DNA of 22,843 bases from Clostridia bacterium (lineage in GTDB: Bacteria; Bacillota_A; Clostridia; Oscillospirales; CAG-272), in NCBI GenBank assembly GCA_017452945.1, contig JAFTLD010000046.1, positions 1 through 22,843 on the forward strand, given 5' to 3'. Shown piece by piece: positions 6,620 to 15,058 of the stretch. A model generated the notes under the pieces. That model saw only the letters and a program-made list of their open reading frames with translations. It did no database searches and was not told the DNA's origin. Position 1 is the stretch's first letter. Every line of letters begins with the position of its first letter. A program made the translations under genes and the position numbers.

Positions 6620-7191
6620 GCGTCTTCCTCCGTGACAGGCTCTAAAATGGTGATGAACGAGGATGCATGATGCGTCTTGCCCACCATGCGGTAGCGGTCG
6701 CAAAGCGCAAAATGCTTGCCCCAGATATTCTCCTTGTCAGATTCGCAGATCACGCGTGCGCCCGGCTTCAAGAGATCATAACGCAGCAGCAAAAGCAGCG
6801 ACTCGGACAGCGCGTCCGACGCGTAGGGCGGATCGAGGAACACGATATCGTATTGCTCTCTGCCCTGTCTGCTCTTGAGAAAATCCGCATAGTCCGACTT
6901 GACCACAAAGCAATCGGGGGCAAGCTTGGTCTTGAGCATATTCTTATAGATCACGTCAACAGCCGGCTTGGACTTATCCACAATGATAGCGTGACGCGCA
7001 CCGCGCGAGACCGCCTCCAATCCCATCTGCCCCGAACCGCCGAACAAATCCAGTACCTCTCTGCCTTCAATGTCAAATTGAATCATGGAAAAGACCGCCT
7101 GTTTGACTCTTTCGGTGGTGGGACGCGTATCCGTCCCCTCCAGCGTATACAGCTTGCAGCCTCTGGCCTTTCCGGTAATAATTCTCATCAT
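6616..7191 (-). CDS. rsmD: 16S rRNA (guanine966-N2)-methyltransferase
   Basis: RsmD methylates guanine 966 of 16S rRNA, using S-adenosylmethionine, during small-subunit assembly. The 191-residue protein has the family start RIITGKARGCKL, the TRPTTERVKQAVF segment, a SAM-binding motif (LDLFGGSGQMGLEA, residues 47-60), and the catalytic DPPY at 120-123. The usual 'FAGSG' is FGGSG here. The gene starts 6 bases after the uvrC stop and overlaps coaD by 4 bases, so the three are co-transcribed. There are two successive ATGs (7191 and 7188), and the exact start is not decided by the weak purine-rich site upstream. Confidence 0.95.
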   Translation of the reverse strand: MMRIITGKARGCKLYTLEGTDTRPTTERVKQAVFSMIQFDIEGREVLDLFGGSGQMGLEAVSRGARHAIIVDKSKPAVDVIYKNMLKTKLAPDCFVVKSDYADFLKSRQGREQYDIVFLDPPYASDALSESLLLLLRYDLLKPGARVICESDKENIWGKHFALCDRYRMVGKTHHASSFITILEPVTEEDA

Positions 7192-7197
7192 AACAAT

Positions 7198-9039
7198 TTA
7201 TCTCTTTCTCTTAAAATGTTCAAGTATTGCGTCGGCATCCTTTTGCCCGATGCCCTTGATTGCCATCAATTCCTCTTTGCTTGCACGCTTGACCGCCTGC
7301 AATCCTCCCGGCATTTTGAGCAATGCCGCAGCCTTGGCAGGGCCGATTCCGGGGATCTGCGTCAAGCTGGATGTGACCAGCGTTTTACCCTTGGCCTTTT
7401 TCATGGTGCCGATGGTGTATCGGTGCACCTCTTCCTGGATACCGTAGATGAATTGGAACACGGCGGTTTCCTTGGCAATACTGATCTCTTCTTGGTCGGT
7501 GCAAAGCGCACGCGTTTTATGAAAATCATCCTTGACCATACCGAAGATCGGGATATCGATCCCCATCTCCCGCGCCAACTCACGCGCAACACCCACGTGT
7601 CCCTTGCCGCCGTCCAGCAATATCAGGTCGGGATACTCGGCAAAGCTGCCCTCTTCGTCGGCAAGATGCGCAAATCTGCGGCTCAGGGCTTCACGCATGC
7701 TGGCATAGTCGTCGGTGGTTCCTTGCACCGTTTTGATCTTGAAATTGCGGTAATCCCGCTTGGCAGGTACGCCATCCTTGAAAACCACCATGCCGGCTGT
7801 CAGGTGCTCCTTGCCGAAATTGGAAATATCGTAGGATTCTATCCTTGCGGGATAGGACTCCAGCTCCAGCAGATGTGCCAGACGCAGCAAAACGCCCTCG
7901 CGCTTGCTCTCATGTGTGGCACTTTTTTCTGCGATCTCCTTGGCATTGGCACTCACGGTTTCACAAAGCGCACGCAGCTGTCCCCTTTCGGGCGTACGAA
8001 GCTCCACGCGCCTCCCCGCAAGAGTACCAAGATATTCCGCAGCCGTTTGCCTTGCATCCTCGTCGGGCGAGAATGAGATCAGGATCAGCTTGGGGATATC
8101 CGATCTGCCACGGTACAGATCGCAAATGAAGGACAACAGAGCATCCTGATCGGTGATATGCTCCTTGTCAAACAAATAATCTTGTTTGTCCGAACAAACG
8201 CCTCCGCGCACAAAAAAGACAGACAGTGCGGATAATACGCCGTCGTCGTACAAACCGAACACGTCATAATCGTCATCGGGAGCACCAACCACGCTCTGCT
8301 TTTGCGAAAGTCGCTCCAGTGCTGCAATAGTATCGCGGCAAACCGCTGCCGCCTCGTATCTCTCCTGCTCTGCCAGCGCGTACATGCGCTCGGTCAAACG
8401 TTTTTTCTCCGCAGCCGTATTGCCACGCAACAGCTCGGCAGCCGTTCGGATCTTATCGGCATATTCCTCAGGAGTCACCTTGCCCGTGCAAACACCGCAG
8501 CATTGCTTGATCTGATAATACAGGCAGGGACGCTCCTTGCCGATCTGCTCCGGGAATTTGCGCTTACAGCCGGGCAGCTGCAAGGCCTTTTGCAGCGAAC
8601 CGATCACGGAATATACCGTGGAAACACCCGAGTATGGCCCGAAATACTTTCCCTTATCCGCGTCACGCTTACGCGTCATGATCACGCGCGGATACACCTC
8701 ATCTGTAATCTTGATATACGGATAAGACTTGGCATCCTTAAGTCTGATATTATATTTGGGGGTATATTGCTTGATCAGGGTATTTTCCAATGACAGAGCC
8801 TCAATCTCGGTTTCGCACAAGATATAATCAAAGCTGTGCACGCGCTCAACCATTCGCGCTGTTTTGTTGTTCTTTTCGCTGTTCTGAAAATACTGCGACA
8901 CGCGGTTTTTGAGCTTGCGGGATTTTCCCACGTAGATGACTTTTCCCGCAGCATCCTTCATAATATACACCCCTGGGGTTACGGGCAGCGAGTTTGCTTT
9001 ATCCAGCAACCGCTGTATTCTTGTCTGATTGTCGGACAT
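7198..9039 (-). CDS. uvrC: Excinuclease ABC subunit C
   Basis: UvrC makes both incisions around damaged bases in nucleotide excision repair, with UvrA and UvrB. The 613 residues are full length. In order they show: an N-terminal GIY-YIG nuclease domain (GVY at 23-25, YVGKS at 36-40); a Cys-rich segment (GCKRKF, CLYYQIKQCCGVC); a UVR helix pair that contacts UvrB; the RNase-H-like second nuclease domain (ESYDISNFGKEH, then LILLDGGKGHVGVA); and a helix-hairpin-helix pair at the end (IPGIGPAKAAALL, IKGIGQKDADAIL). The ribosome binding site AGGAGG lies 5 bases before the ATG. A terminator hairpin sits just upstream with no clear promoter between, so expression may depend on read-through or on a promoter inside the HPr region. 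Confidence 0.97.
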   Translation of the reverse strand: MSDNQTRIQRLLDKANSLPVTPGVYIMKDAAGKVIYVGKSRKLKNRVSQYFQNSEKNNKTARMVERVHSFDYILCETEIEALSLENTLIKQYTPKYNIRLKDAKSYPYIKITDEVYPRVIMTRKRDADKGKYFGPYSGVSTVYSVIGSLQKALQLPGCKRKFPEQIGKERPCLYYQIKQCCGVCTGKVTPEEYADKIRTAAELLRGNTAAEKKRLTERMYALAEQERYEAAAVCRDTIAALERLSQKQSVVGAPDDDYDVFGLYDDGVLSALSVFFVRGGVCSDKQDYLFDKEHITDQDALLSFICDLYRGRSDIPKLILISFSPDEDARQTAAEYLGTLAGRRVELRTPERGQLRALCETVSANAKEIAEKSATHESKREGVLLRLAHLLELESYPARIESYDISNFGKEHLTAGMVVFKDGVPAKRDYRNFKIKTVQGTTDDYASMREALSRRFAHLADEEGSFAEYPDLILLDGGKGHVGVARELAREMGIDIPIFGMVKDDFHKTRALCTDQEEISIAKETAVFQFIYGIQEEVHRYTIGTMKKAKGKTLVTSSLTQIPGIGPAKAAALLKMPGGLQAVKRASKEELMAIKGIGQKDADAILEHFKRKR

Positions 9040-9064
9040 AGCGACCTCCTGTCTTCAAAATGGC

Positions 9065-9113
9065 AAAAAACGGTGCGGGGACATTTGTTCACCATGTCCT
9101 TCACACCGTTTTT
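9065..9113 (-). terminator. Terminator between the HPr gene and uvrC
   Basis: On the minus strand an A-rich tract, ACGGTG and GGACAT pair with ATGTCC and GCACCGT and are followed by six T. It lies 18 bases after the HPr stop. The opposite strand also has a T-run, so it may work both ways. Confidence 0.85.
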
Positions 9114-9130
9114 ATACAAGTCCTGAGCCC

Positions 9131-9394
9131 TTATTCGGAAAAGCCGGAATTGATCAATGCCTGCAAGCCCTGCAGCGCAAGCTCTTCATCCTGTCCGTCC
9201 GCGCTCAGCGTCACAGACATGCCCTTAGCAATTCCCAAAGACAAAACGCCCAAAAGGCTCTTTGCATTGACTCTGCGCTCATCCTTTTCAACCCAAATCG
9301 AGCATCTGTAGCTGTTCGCCTTCTGGATGAAGAACGTAGCGGGTCTGGCATGCAAACCGCTTGCATTGGTAATAACAACTTGACAAGACTTCAT
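9131..9394 (-). CDS. ptsH: Phosphocarrier protein HPr
   Basis: HPr carries phosphate from enzyme I to the sugar-specific components of the phosphotransferase system and, in Gram-positive bacteria, signals carbon status. This 87-residue protein has the active-site motif SGLHARPA with His15, and the regulatory site NAKSLLGVLSLGI with Ser46, the target of HPr kinase. The presence of both residues argues for true HPr rather than the regulatory paralogue Crh, which lacks His15. It has its own promoter (9467-9439) and terminator and is not next to enzyme I, unlike the classic ptsHI pair. The ribosome binding site AGGAG lies before the ATG. A role in sugar uptake as well as signalling cannot be settled here. 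Confidence 0.93.
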   Translation of the reverse strand: MKSCQVVITNASGLHARPATFFIQKANSYRCSIWVEKDERRVNAKSLLGVLSLGIAKGMSVTLSADGQDEELALQGLQALINSGFSE

Positions 9395-9438
9395 ATATTT
9401 CTCCTGTTTCTTTAATAGTCACACTGACAGTTCTAACT

Positions 9439-9467
9439 ATTATAAGTATAACAAAAGCATGCGTCAA
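9439..9467 (-). promoter_or_regulatory. Promoter of the HPr gene
   Basis: The minus strand carries TTGACG (9467-9462), a 17-bp spacer and TATAAT (9444-9439), 45 bp upstream of the start codon. The leader contains the short sequence CTGTCAGTGTGAC with no clear structure. Confidence 0.85.
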
Positions 9468-9554
9468 AATCAAGCGTCATTCTATAGGAAATTTTGACAA
9501 GTGGACAAACATTTTTTCGTCATTTTACACAAATTCTCAAAAATCGCTTGAAAA

Positions 9555-10106
9555 TCACTCTGTTTCAGCACTGTCCGTTTGCATACTATCCTGCGGTTCC
9601 TGCAAGACAATTCCGTCCGTTTGCTCAGAAATCTGCAGAATTCGCACTTTCACGCTAACCGTATCGGTATAGATTTCCAATACCTGTCCCGGTGTCAACG
9701 TATAAGTTCCGTCCAACACAAGAGATCCCTGCTCCATCACACCTGAGCGTGAACGCAAAACACCCATTACAGTCAAGCTTTCCGGATTCTGCTCATCGGT
9801 CAAAACGGAAACAGACTGTCCATCCACGCTTCCCTTATGCACAGCTATAGTACCAATGCGAAGACCGCTTGTCGCGTCATATACCGTATCTCCGCTGTTC
9901 AGATAATCTGCATAACTTTGATGTGCATCCTCAATTTCAAAATAGACCATGTAGGACTGTCCCACTTCCTCGCTGACGTGAGGATCATAAATAAAGCAGC
10001 GGTACACGATGCCCGCAATACACGCAGCGATCAGAAATCCGATAAAAACATCTACAAATATGCCACCGGATGACAATGACGTTTTACTCTTTTCTTCTTT
10101 ATTCAT
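9555..10106 (-). CDS. Single-pass membrane protein, DUF4330-like (second copy)
   Basis: This 183-residue protein has a short lysine-rich cytosolic start, one membrane segment (about residues 15-36, FVDVFIGFLIAACIAGIVY) and an extracellular beta-rich part. The part outside has a repeated 'sGdTVYD..sGlrIGtI' style seen in DUF4330-type proteins; the family call is by eye. It starts one base after the stop of the preceding gene with GGAGGAG inside that gene, so the two are translationally coupled. It shares the layout of that gene, a basic start plus one membrane anchor, and may be a distant paralogue. No enzymatic residues are visible. Its position behind a polysaccharide ligase suggests a role in envelope polymer handling, an inference from context only. 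Confidence 0.65.
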   Translation of the reverse strand: MNKEEKSKTSLSSGGIFVDVFIGFLIAACIAGIVYRCFIYDPHVSEEVGQSYMVYFEIEDAHQSYADYLNSGDTVYDATSGLRIGTIAVHKGSVDGQSVSVLTDEQNPESLTVMGVLRSRSGVMEQGSLVLDGTYTLTPGQVLEIYTDTVSVKVRILQISEQTDGIVLQEPQDSMQTDSAETE

Positions 10107-10107
10107 C

Positions 10108-10701
10108 TTACGACTCCTCCTCTACCTGCAGCTCCACGATCACAGCATCGCTGACAAGGCCGCTGAAACGGCAGGTATACGTCTTACCTACGGCAATCTT
10201 GGTTTGCTCAACAAAATATCCCAGGGTGTAGTTATAGTTGGCGGTCGTGCGCACGGTCACGTAAATATCCATCGTACCGTCCTCGTTGACCTCTAAAGAG
10301 TTTCCAAGCACCTTACCCAAGGAGGAGCCGTCCTCTTCTCCGGAAAGATACACCAATGTGCCGGATTGGATCACGCACCGCATATCCTCGTCCAGCGCAA
10401 GCGCGGGATCAACGCTTTCCAAAAGGAAGGTATAATTGATCTGCTTCTCAGCATATCTTGTGGAAAAATATCTGCCGGCTGCAGATATACCGTAGATAGC
10501 ACCTGCGATCACGGCAAGCAGCAAAACGACGATCAAAACGTCCACCGCAACGGGTAAGCCTTTCTTACGCGGCTTTTTCACCTTGGGTGCTTTGCGTATC
10601 TTTTTCTTGGGTTCATTGACAGGCACCGGTGCAGCTTCAGGCGCTATGCCGGAGGCCTTTTGCGCATCCTCGGGAATCTGACTCTTTTTCTGATCAGCCA
10701 T
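10108..10701 (-). CDS. Single-pass membrane protein, DUF4330-like (first copy)
   Basis: This 197-residue protein starts with a Pro/Ala/Lys-rich cytosolic tail (residues 1-48, strongly basic near KKKIRKAPKVKKPRKKG), then one membrane segment (about 49-72, LPVAVDVLIVVLLLAVIAGAIYG) and a 125-residue outside domain rich in beta strands. The arrangement 'basic tail, VDVLIVVLLLAVIAG' matches DUF4330-type proteins. The start has AAGGAGGGG 6 bases upstream, 17 bases after the stop of the O-antigen-ligase-like gene. It therefore sits in the rimM-trmD-ligase operon. Function unknown. Confidence 0.65.
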   Translation of the reverse strand: MADQKKSQIPEDAQKASGIAPEAAPVPVNEPKKKIRKAPKVKKPRKKGLPVAVDVLIVVLLLAVIAGAIYGISAAGRYFSTRYAEKQINYTFLLESVDPALALDEDMRCVIQSGTLVYLSGEEDGSSLGKVLGNSLEVNEDGTMDIYVTVRTTANYNYTLGYFVEQTKIAVGKTYTCRFSGLVSDAVIVELQVEEES

Positions 10702-10718
10702 GATATTCCCCTCCTTCT

Positions 10719-12719
10719 TTATCTTGTTCGGAACGCAATATCCGTGCGCTCCATGGTTGGGCCGTGCGTTTGTACAGCACGTGCCAAGGTTTCATATTGT
10801 GTGCGAATACTTGCCACGGTCAGCGCCACGATCATCCATGCAAGGGTAAATACGCTGGCACTGCTAAGGAAATTGCAGGTAACTGCCATGACCAGCACAC
10901 CCGCAATACCGGCAAAGCCGGCAACCACGCGCGATTTGGTGGTCATATTGCTTCCCTTGCGCAGATACGTCAGCACGCACATGGTAAACAAAAGTAAGGC
11001 CGCTAACAAAACAAGCAAGATCAGATACCCACACTCCGCAAGCAGCTGCAGATACGTGTTTTGCATATCCACCGTGCTCTCCATACCGGGAGCGGCATAA
11101 TGCGGAAATACGCGCTGTACGGCATGCTCGCCAAATCCCACGCCAAGCAGGTGGTCAAACGACATGGCAAGCACGCTTGACGCAACGGTCTTTCTTTGGC
11201 AGGCAGCGTCTGCATACTGCACGATCACGTCAAGATACGCGTGTACGATCTCAAATCTGTCCAAATGCAGCAGACGGTAAAGCTCGGAATACCAAGCCGC
11301 ACCGCAAGCTGCGGGAAATGCCAGCACCATGGCGGTGCTGAGTGATTTATAGCTGTACATGAAGAAGAACAGCAAAATCATAACGCCAAAGCCTGCCCAG
11401 ACACCGATCTGCATGGTTGTGAACACCGAAAGAATTCCGATCATCACCCACAGCGTTTTCCAGAAATATCCCGTCAGACTCCGTTTGCCGACAAGGCCTG
11501 TCAGCATGATCGGCAGCAGCATCAACAAAAGGCCACCGGCTAATGCTCCCTCACCAAAATATGCATCGTAATACGCAAAGGCTTGGGTAAACATGGTAAA
11601 GTCAACACGAACGATGACCATATCCAAGAATTGCAGGATCTGTGCAAGCGGCAGCACGCTGAGCACTGCAAGCACGGCACCCGAAATGGATAAAAGCTTA
11701 TAGCATCTGTTCAGCCACTCTGCAGAGCGCATCAGGCTGACGATGGGAAAATAAACCGCTACGATAACGGTATAACCGATCCCGTACAGCAGAGAAAGTG
11801 CGCCGCCTTGTGAGAAAACGCCATGCAGGGCAAGCAACGCGCCCAGCAGCAGAACCACGAAATCCATGACGTGCACATGTAAGGTACGCCTTCCCCTGAT
11901 CAGCTTATTGATAAAGCTGATCAGCGTGACGGCTGCGATCCCGAGTGCGCACAAAGCAGGCACACCCGTGATCCACCAGATCGAAACGGTTGCCGCTGCA
12001 AGCAGCACGCCCGCTTCGGGAATATACAGCACAAAAAGCGCCATCATGACGATCAAAACCACCAGCGGAATGGTTGCGGGATGATAGAAAAAGGTTAAAA
12101 GACCAAACGTAACGCCTAAAACCAACGCTGCGTATACAAGCAAGGTATTTCCTCGCTCTTTTTTCTCTCTTCCCTTTTGCAAGGGCTCAAGTCCCAGATA
12201 AGAGCGCAGGATCTTGCCAACGATCCGGCTGCCAAAGGCTGCACGGTACAACGGCTTGCTACTGCACAGCAAGGGCAAGGCAAAAACGGCAATGATGATG
12301 CCCGCAATGCCCCAACCGATGTTTCCCGCGTAATCAACCGTTAATCTCTCTGCGATGAAATACACGGCAGCACCTACCGCACCGTAGATAAAGAAGAACA
12401 TACCGTACATGTTCAAGGGACAGAACACGAAAAATTTTACCAATGCGTTCAATATACGCAGGAGCACGCTGTTTTCCAGCCATCGCGCCAATCTCAAACG
12501 GATCGCGTGAAGCTTGGGACGCAGCTTACCGTCGGGCGCCCCCAGCACCTTGGTACAAATAACCTGCCAACGAAGCTCCAGCACATCAAAAGAGGTCAAC
12601 AGTCTTGCGGGCAGGCTGTTGCACAACAGCGTATAAATCCACAGAGAAAAGCTGTGGAACAGGTGAAAAAACAGTGAGCCCACCTGCTTTTTCTTGGGTG
12701 CACTCTTTTGCTCGATCAA
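10719..12719 (-). CDS. O-antigen ligase/polymerase-type polytopic membrane protein
   Basis: This is a 666-residue inner-membrane protein with about a dozen hydrophobic segments and a long N-terminal region carrying basic residues and two amphipathic stretches. Near the C-terminus it has the Wzy_C-type motif: GVGFGEHAVQRVFPHY, then MQNTYLQLLAECGYLILLV. The usual motif reads HNxYLxxLxExG; here Gln replaces His. Members join or polymerise lipid-linked oligosaccharides (O-antigen ligase WaaL, polymerase Wzy, teichuronic-type polymers). The exact polymer is not given by the sequence and no glycosyltransferases are nearby. The start is TTG, supported by AAAGGAGGG 6 bases before it; trmD ends 14 bases upstream. 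The linkage to trmD is unusual. Confidence 0.8.
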   Translation of the reverse strand: MIEQKSAPKKKQVGSLFFHLFHSFSLWIYTLLCNSLPARLLTSFDVLELRWQVICTKVLGAPDGKLRPKLHAIRLRLARWLENSVLLRILNALVKFFVFCPLNMYGMFFFIYGAVGAAVYFIAERLTVDYAGNIGWGIAGIIIAVFALPLLCSSKPLYRAAFGSRIVGKILRSYLGLEPLQKGREKKERGNTLLVYAALVLGVTFGLLTFFYHPATIPLVVLIVMMALFVLYIPEAGVLLAAATVSIWWITGVPALCALGIAAVTLISFINKLIRGRRTLHVHVMDFVVLLLGALLALHGVFSQGGALSLLYGIGYTVIVAVYFPIVSLMRSAEWLNRCYKLLSISGAVLAVLSVLPLAQILQFLDMVIVRVDFTMFTQAFAYYDAYFGEGALAGGLLLMLLPIMLTGLVGKRSLTGYFWKTLWVMIGILSVFTTMQIGVWAGFGVMILLFFFMYSYKSLSTAMVLAFPAACGAAWYSELYRLLHLDRFEIVHAYLDVIVQYADAACQRKTVASSVLAMSFDHLLGVGFGEHAVQRVFPHYAAPGMESTVDMQNTYLQLLAECGYLILLVLLAALLLFTMCVLTYLRKGSNMTTKSRVVAGFAGIAGVLVMAVTCNFLSSASVFTLAWMIVALTVASIRTQYETLARAVQTHGPTMERTDIAFRTR

Positions 12720-12733
12720 GACGCTCCCTCCTT

Positions 12734-13435
12734 TCAGTCGTTTTTATGCAACAGATCCGGTCTTTGCCGCTCTGTTTTTTCGGTGGCTTTTTGCAGCCGC
12801 CATGCTTCAATGTTGGCGTGATGTCCCGAGATCAGAACGTCGGGCACCTTGACACCGTGCCATTCATAAGGTCTTGTGTATTGCGGATATTCCAAAAGCC
12901 CCGAGGAAATGCTCTCCTTTTCGTAGCACTCGGCATCAGCCAGCACGCCCTCGCAAAGACGCGCCACACAGTCCACCAAAATACACGCGGGGATCTCGCC
13001 ACCCGTCAGCACGTAATCACCGATTGAGAGCTCTTCATCCACGATCTCCTCGATCACGCGGCAGTCAATGCCCTCGTAATGTCCGCAAAGCAATACGAGA
13101 TTGTCGTATGTAGCCAGCTCCTCGGCCTTTTTTTGCGTGAGCACCTTTCCTGCGGGTGACAAGAAGATCACGCGACGCGTGCCTGTAAAACCGTCCTCGG
13201 CCTGCTTTCGCAGCACGCCTTGATAGCAATTGTAAACAGGCGGTGCAGCCATCAGCATGCCCTTTCCGCCACCGTAGGGCGTGTCATCCACGCGGCGGTG
13301 CTTGTCCTCGGAATAATCCCTGATCTGATGCGTATGCACCTCGATCGCACCGCTTTTTTGCGCACGACCGATGATGCTCTCACCAAGCACGGTGTTCACC
13401 AAATCGGGAAACAGCGTCATAATATCAAATCGCAT
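12734..13435 (-). CDS. trmD: tRNA (guanine37-N1)-methyltransferase
   Basis: TrmD methylates G37 next to the anticodon of tRNAs that read CNN codons, which prevents frameshifting. The 233-residue protein begins MRFDIMTLFPDLV and shows the conserved DDTPYGGGKGMLM, the SAM-binding knot segment LLCGHYEGIDCRVIEE, and SIGDYVLTGGEIPA. I chose the ATG at 13435 because the family start begins there; a longer frame upstream runs through the end of rimM out of family. The gene starts 7 bases after the rimM stop. rimM-trmD is a standard pair, but rpsP upstream and rplS downstream are missing here. Confidence 0.97.
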   Translation of the reverse strand: MRFDIMTLFPDLVNTVLGESIIGRAQKSGAIEVHTHQIRDYSEDKHRRVDDTPYGGGKGMLMAAPPVYNCYQGVLRKQAEDGFTGTRRVIFLSPAGKVLTQKKAEELATYDNLVLLCGHYEGIDCRVIEEIVDEELSIGDYVLTGGEIPACILVDCVARLCEGVLADAECYEKESISSGLLEYPQYTRPYEWHGVKVPDVLISGHHANIEAWRLQKATEKTERQRPDLLHKND

Positions 13436-13442
13436 AAATCTC

Positions 13443-13955
13443 TTAGTCCTCCAGCATGCCGCCGATGGGGGCGACCAGAATGCCGCGCTCCTCGTCAATA
13501 CCTTTGACAAATTCATCCACAGCAGGCATCATGCGCTCACCATCGGGGGTTTTCACCACGTAAATATCGGCTGGCCCCTGATCAAGCACGTCCGAGAGCT
13601 GTCCGTAAACCTTTCCGCTCTCCACATCCACCACGTCAAGCCCGATCAGCTCTGCGATCAGATACTCACCCTTGGGGATCTTCAGATCTTCCCTTGCCGC
13701 ATGCAGCACCTTGCCGCGCAAAGCGTTTGCGGCATCCACAGTTGTAATGCCCTCAAGCTCGGCAATCACAAACTGCTTGAATACCGAGGCACGGTTTACC
13801 TTGATTTCCTTCATGCCGTCCTTTGTCGGCAGATAAACGCGCTTCAGTTTTGTAAGCACCGCGGGGGTGTTGCACCAGCTTTCTATTTTCACAGCGCCCA
13901 TAACGCCGTGTGTATTCACGATCTTTCCGCACTCGGGAAATGCAATCAGCTTCAT
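13443..13955 (-). CDS. rimM: 16S rRNA processing/maturation protein RimM
   Basis: RimM helps assemble the 30S head and binds ribosomal protein S19. The 170-residue protein has the N-terminal RimM barrel (FPECGKIVNTHGVMGAVKIESW, residues about 6-27) and a C-terminal PRC-barrel (LIGLDVVDVESGKVYGQLSDV). The ATG at 13955 is preferred: AAAGGA lies 8 bases upstream, while a TTG two codons earlier would leave only 2 bases. It is the first gene of the operon, with its own promoter at 14014-13986. Confidence 0.95.
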   Translation of the reverse strand: MKLIAFPECGKIVNTHGVMGAVKIESWCNTPAVLTKLKRVYLPTKDGMKEIKVNRASVFKQFVIAELEGITTVDAANALRGKVLHAAREDLKIPKGEYLIAELIGLDVVDVESGKVYGQLSDVLDQGPADIYVVKTPDGERMMPAVDEFVKGIDEERGILVAPIGGMLED

Positions 13956-13985
13956 AATCAATGTCCTTTGCTTATAGTTATTTAT

Positions 13986-14014
13986 ATTATATCACATTAT
14001 ATAAATAATTGCAA
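13986..14014 (-). promoter_or_regulatory. Promoter of the rimM-trmD operon
   Basis: On the minus strand TTGCAA (14014-14009), a 17-bp spacer and TATAAT (13991-13986) with TGA before the -10 form an extended promoter about 31 bp from the start codon. Confidence 0.8.
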
Positions 14015-14028
14015 CAGTTATTTTCAGT

Positions 14029-14058
14029 AAAAATTCCCCGCGGCAAAATGCCGCGGGG
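14029..14058 (-). terminator. Terminator downstream of the 243-residue gene
   Basis: A perfect 10-bp GC-rich stem (14036-14045 with 14049-14058) is followed on the minus strand by AATTTTTA. It separates the AT-rich accessory island from the rimM promoter, and one end abuts a copy of the 155-bp repeat element. Confidence 0.85.
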
Positions 14059-14211
14059 GTAACAGTTCTCTGATACATGGTATTTCCTTATATTATAAGG
14101 GATTTTGCGTGTTGCGCGTAACGGAAGGGACAGGCCCTTGTTACACCGCATAATCGTTTTTTGTGTCGTGTTCGGGCGTGTCGCGGCGTAACAATGCTCC
14201 GTCCCCGGTTA
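14059..14211. mobile_element. Miniature repeat element, copy A (left end partly deleted)
   Basis: This copy matches the element at 15059-15218 in the same orientation; the core from TAAGGGATTTTGCGTG to GCTCCGTCCCCGG is near-identical. The left end has lost about 8 bases (the GGGGACGG block), while the right end CCGTCCCCGGTTA is intact. It ends 9 bases from the stop codon of the 243-residue gene. Short elements with GGGGACGG/CCGTCCCC tips and GTAAC repeats are common in Clostridia, often associated with Y1-type transposases, though none is present here. Confidence 0.7.
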
Positions 14212-14219
14212 AGTTATCT

Positions 14220-14951
14220 TTAGTATACTTGGTTAGAACGAGTTACTTTTAAGTTTGGATTGTCCCTGATAACCTGCATCATTTCCCCGTTTTTTTCAAG
14301 TTCCACTTTTGTGGTAATGTGCGGAAATGGAACAAAGAAATCAAAAACGTGATATGTATCATACTGAATACAAAACTCATATACACAGTTTATGATATTA
14401 TGTATCCCGTATACTGAATCTGCTAAAGCTTGATCTTTTTCGGATTCAAATATCATATAATAAAAATATGTTTCATCATCTTTAAATCGAATATATATCT
14501 TGACAAGCGGGAATTTATCTTGTAGATATTCCTGCAATTCTTTCGAATGTTGCATAAAAAAGCCAATGCGAGAGAATTTGCAAAAATCATACAGAGAAAC
14601 TTGGAGATGAGAAAAAACCTCCGGAGGCGGATCCATTTTTAATTCTTGCAGGCTGCATAAAAACGAATCCCATATCTTCTTAGCCAATTCATTTTGTAAA
14701 TCGCGAATATCAGTTTCTCGAATAACCTCAACACATCCAAAATGACCACCTTCTATATCCCTTGCTTTGATATATAAAGAAATCCAATCTCCATTGAAAC
14801 AAATATAACTTGCTACTATATTTAATTGTGTTGCATCTTGAACAACTTTATTAAAACACAAACCAAGTTGTGTATGCTCTATGTGCTTTTCAAAGTGTAT
14901 TTTGGGTTCGGAATCCGATAGTGCAAAAATTGAATTATATGTAGAAACCAT
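14220..14951 (-). CDS. Unknown protein in the toxin island (possible second immunity protein)
   Basis: This 243-residue soluble protein has no signal peptide or membrane segment and is rich in Phe, Tyr and acidic residues. I recognise no family. Its AT-rich codons differ from the housekeeping genes nearby, which suggests transfer. An AGGAG lies 6 bases before the ATG. It is transcribed in the same direction as the toxin-like gene and the 145-residue immunity candidate, but about 400 bases further down and separated by an inserted repeat element. A second element copy follows its stop. Acidic, soluble and orphan proteins of this size downstream of polymorphic toxins are often immunity proteins, so that is the working guess. 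Confidence 0.7.
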   Translation of the reverse strand: MVSTYNSIFALSDSEPKIHFEKHIEHTQLGLCFNKVVQDATQLNIVASYICFNGDWISLYIKARDIEGGHFGCVEVIRETDIRDLQNELAKKIWDSFLCSLQELKMDPPPEVFSHLQVSLYDFCKFSRIGFFMQHSKELQEYLQDKFPLVKIYIRFKDDETYFYYMIFESEKDQALADSVYGIHNIINCVYEFCIQYDTYHVFDFFVPFPHITTKVELEKNGEMMQVIRDNPNLKVTRSNQVY

Positions 14952-15058
14952 AATTTCTCCTATCTTGTTACTTTGTATAGTTTATTTTCCATACAGTTCG
15001 CCCGTTAATTGTGGTACCTGATTCAAATATTATACTTCCACAAATGTTATAGATAAGT

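Noticed and set aside
6620..6703. Longer CoaD start
   Set aside because: The extra 28 residues lie inside rsmD, have no family match, and the ATGA overlap start at 6619 fits the family length.
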